From assembly GCF_038405225.1 (NCBI RefSeq), contig NZ_CP151657.1, positions 1 to 64,000 of the forward strand: a stretch of DNA of 64,000 nt. Direction: 5' to 3'. Shown piece after piece: positions 63,478-64,000 of this stretch. The notes beneath the pieces are model-generated. The model was not told where the DNA came from. It ran no database searches and was given only the letters and a program-made list of their open reading frames with translations. The position numbers and the translations under genes are program-made. This DNA is from Arthrobacter citreus (GTDB lineage: Bacteria; Actinomycetota; Actinomycetes; Actinomycetales; Micrococcaceae). How positions within the stretch are numbered: position 1 is the stretch's first letter; each line of letters starts with the position of its first letter.

Positions 63478-64000
63478 TTGAAGAATCCTCAGAGCACTCC
63501 CCAGCCGGATGCCATGCGCCGCCGCTCCTTCCTGAAATTCGGCGCCGGCCTGGCCCTTGGCGTGCCCCTGGTCGCCGCAGCGGCGGGATGTGCCGTGGAG
63601 GATCCACTGGCTGCACAGGCCAAAGCGGGGGACAACAAGAACTACATTGCCGGTGACGGATCCGTTACTGAATACGCCGCCGGCCAGCGCGGCGAACCGG
63701 TCGAATTCAGCGGCACGCTCTTTGACGGCACAACCGTTCCCTCCTCGGACTTCGCCGGGGACGTGGTGGTCCTGAACTTCTGGTACGCGGCCTGCGCACC
63801 CTGCCGCAAGGAAGCTCCGGACCTGGTGGAGCTGCACGGAATGTTCGAGCCTGACGGCGCGCGTTTCTATGGCGTGAACATCCGCGATGAACGCAGCACC
63901 GCCGAGGCCTTTGAACGCTCCTTCGGTATCGATTACCCCAGCTTCCAGGACAAGGACGGCGGAATCCTGCTGGCCATGACGCAGTTTGTGCCGCCGTCGG
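63478..64000 (+). CDS. Tat-exported TlpA/ResA-like thiol oxidoreductase, 3' truncated
   Basis: The frame stays open to the window edge. From ATG 63514 the product starts MRRRSFLKFGAGLALGVPLV, a twin-arginine signal, ending AAAAGC, a lipobox, so it should be a Tat-exported lipoprotein. The thioredoxin-like domain has VVVLNFWYAACAPCRKEAPD with the CxxC motif and VNIRDERSTAEAFERSFGIDYP. TTG 63478 in the same frame is an alternative start. TlpA/ResA proteins reduce apocytochrome c; ccdA, resB and ccsA are expected next. Confidence 0.85.
   Translation, partial: MKNPQSTPQPDAMRRRSFLKFGAGLALGVPLVAAAAGCAVEDPLAAQAKAGDNKNYIAGDGSVTEYAAGQRGEPVEFSGTLFDGTTVPSSDFAGDVVVLNFWYAACAPCRKEAPDLVELHGMFEPDGARFYGVNIRDERSTAEAFERSFGIDYPSFQDKDGGILLAMTQFVPPS

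Overview
The window is a high-GC actinobacterial chromosome segment, most likely Micrococcaceae and Arthrobacter-like. The evidence is its codon use, its GTG/TTG starts with strong Shine-Dalgarno sites, and its gene neighbourhoods. From memory of the family, the order matches two Mycobacterium tuberculosis stretches: ponA2-RidA-crp-nth-NUDIX-marP followed by tad-helicase-topA, and ppx-isomerase-proC-HTH-bS22-SerB-like-Grx, ending in the PGAM-TlpA start of a cytochrome c maturation cluster.

Positions 1-23000 are housekeeping. They hold a two-gene ABC exporter, a class A PBP with a metallophosphoesterase, a RidA/NUDIX run, a GlxR/Crp regulator, a MarP-type membrane protease, aroQ with an MHS transporter, a TetR/Ohr divergent pair with a clear operator, acs with a good Crp-type site, nth with a CoA-type NUDIX gene, and a family-A DNA polymerase. 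A three-gene operon at 18153-21114 (WXG100-like small protein, DUF1023 hydrolase, lipoprotein) stands out as a possible secreted-effector cassette.

Positions 23111-36159 are a Tad pilus locus (cpaE, cpaF, tadB, tadC, DUF4244 pilin, tadE, tadG-like) that is broken twice. The cpaE-like gene has a -1 frameshift. The pilin gene is split by a 7,405-bp element whose ends share the 6-bp core ACCTTG. Joining the host flanks at the core restores a 136-codon pilin ending in a normal hydrophobic helix. The element carries a large serine integrase, a primase-polymerase/RepA-type helicase, a chain of small translationally coupled genes, an unknown helical protein, and one counter-oriented membrane-anchored coiled-coil cargo gene. 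I see no capsid, relaxase or FtsK-like gene. The attachment site lies inside the 3' end of the integrase gene, so integration exchanges a 19-residue tail for a 123-residue tail read antisense from the pilin gene. This is the most unusual system in the window.

Positions 36217-64000 hold an MrfA-type helicase, a GNAT enzyme, tRNA hydroxylase TrhO, a KstD-like flavoenzyme, a methyltransferase, topA, ppx, an AP-endonuclease-fold protein, proC, an unusual tandem-repeat array (49995-50240), a Trk potassium uptake pair, AcuC, an ArsR regulator, gdhA, a DAHP synthase with an aromatic-rich leader peptide and hairpins, an excisionase-like HTH protein, bS22, a HAD phosphatase, a glutaredoxin, Rex, two paralogous membrane proteins, YceI, a phosphoglycerate-mutase-family enzyme, and the start of a Tat-exported TlpA-like lipoprotein that runs off the end. 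No rRNA, tRNA or CRISPR array was recognised.
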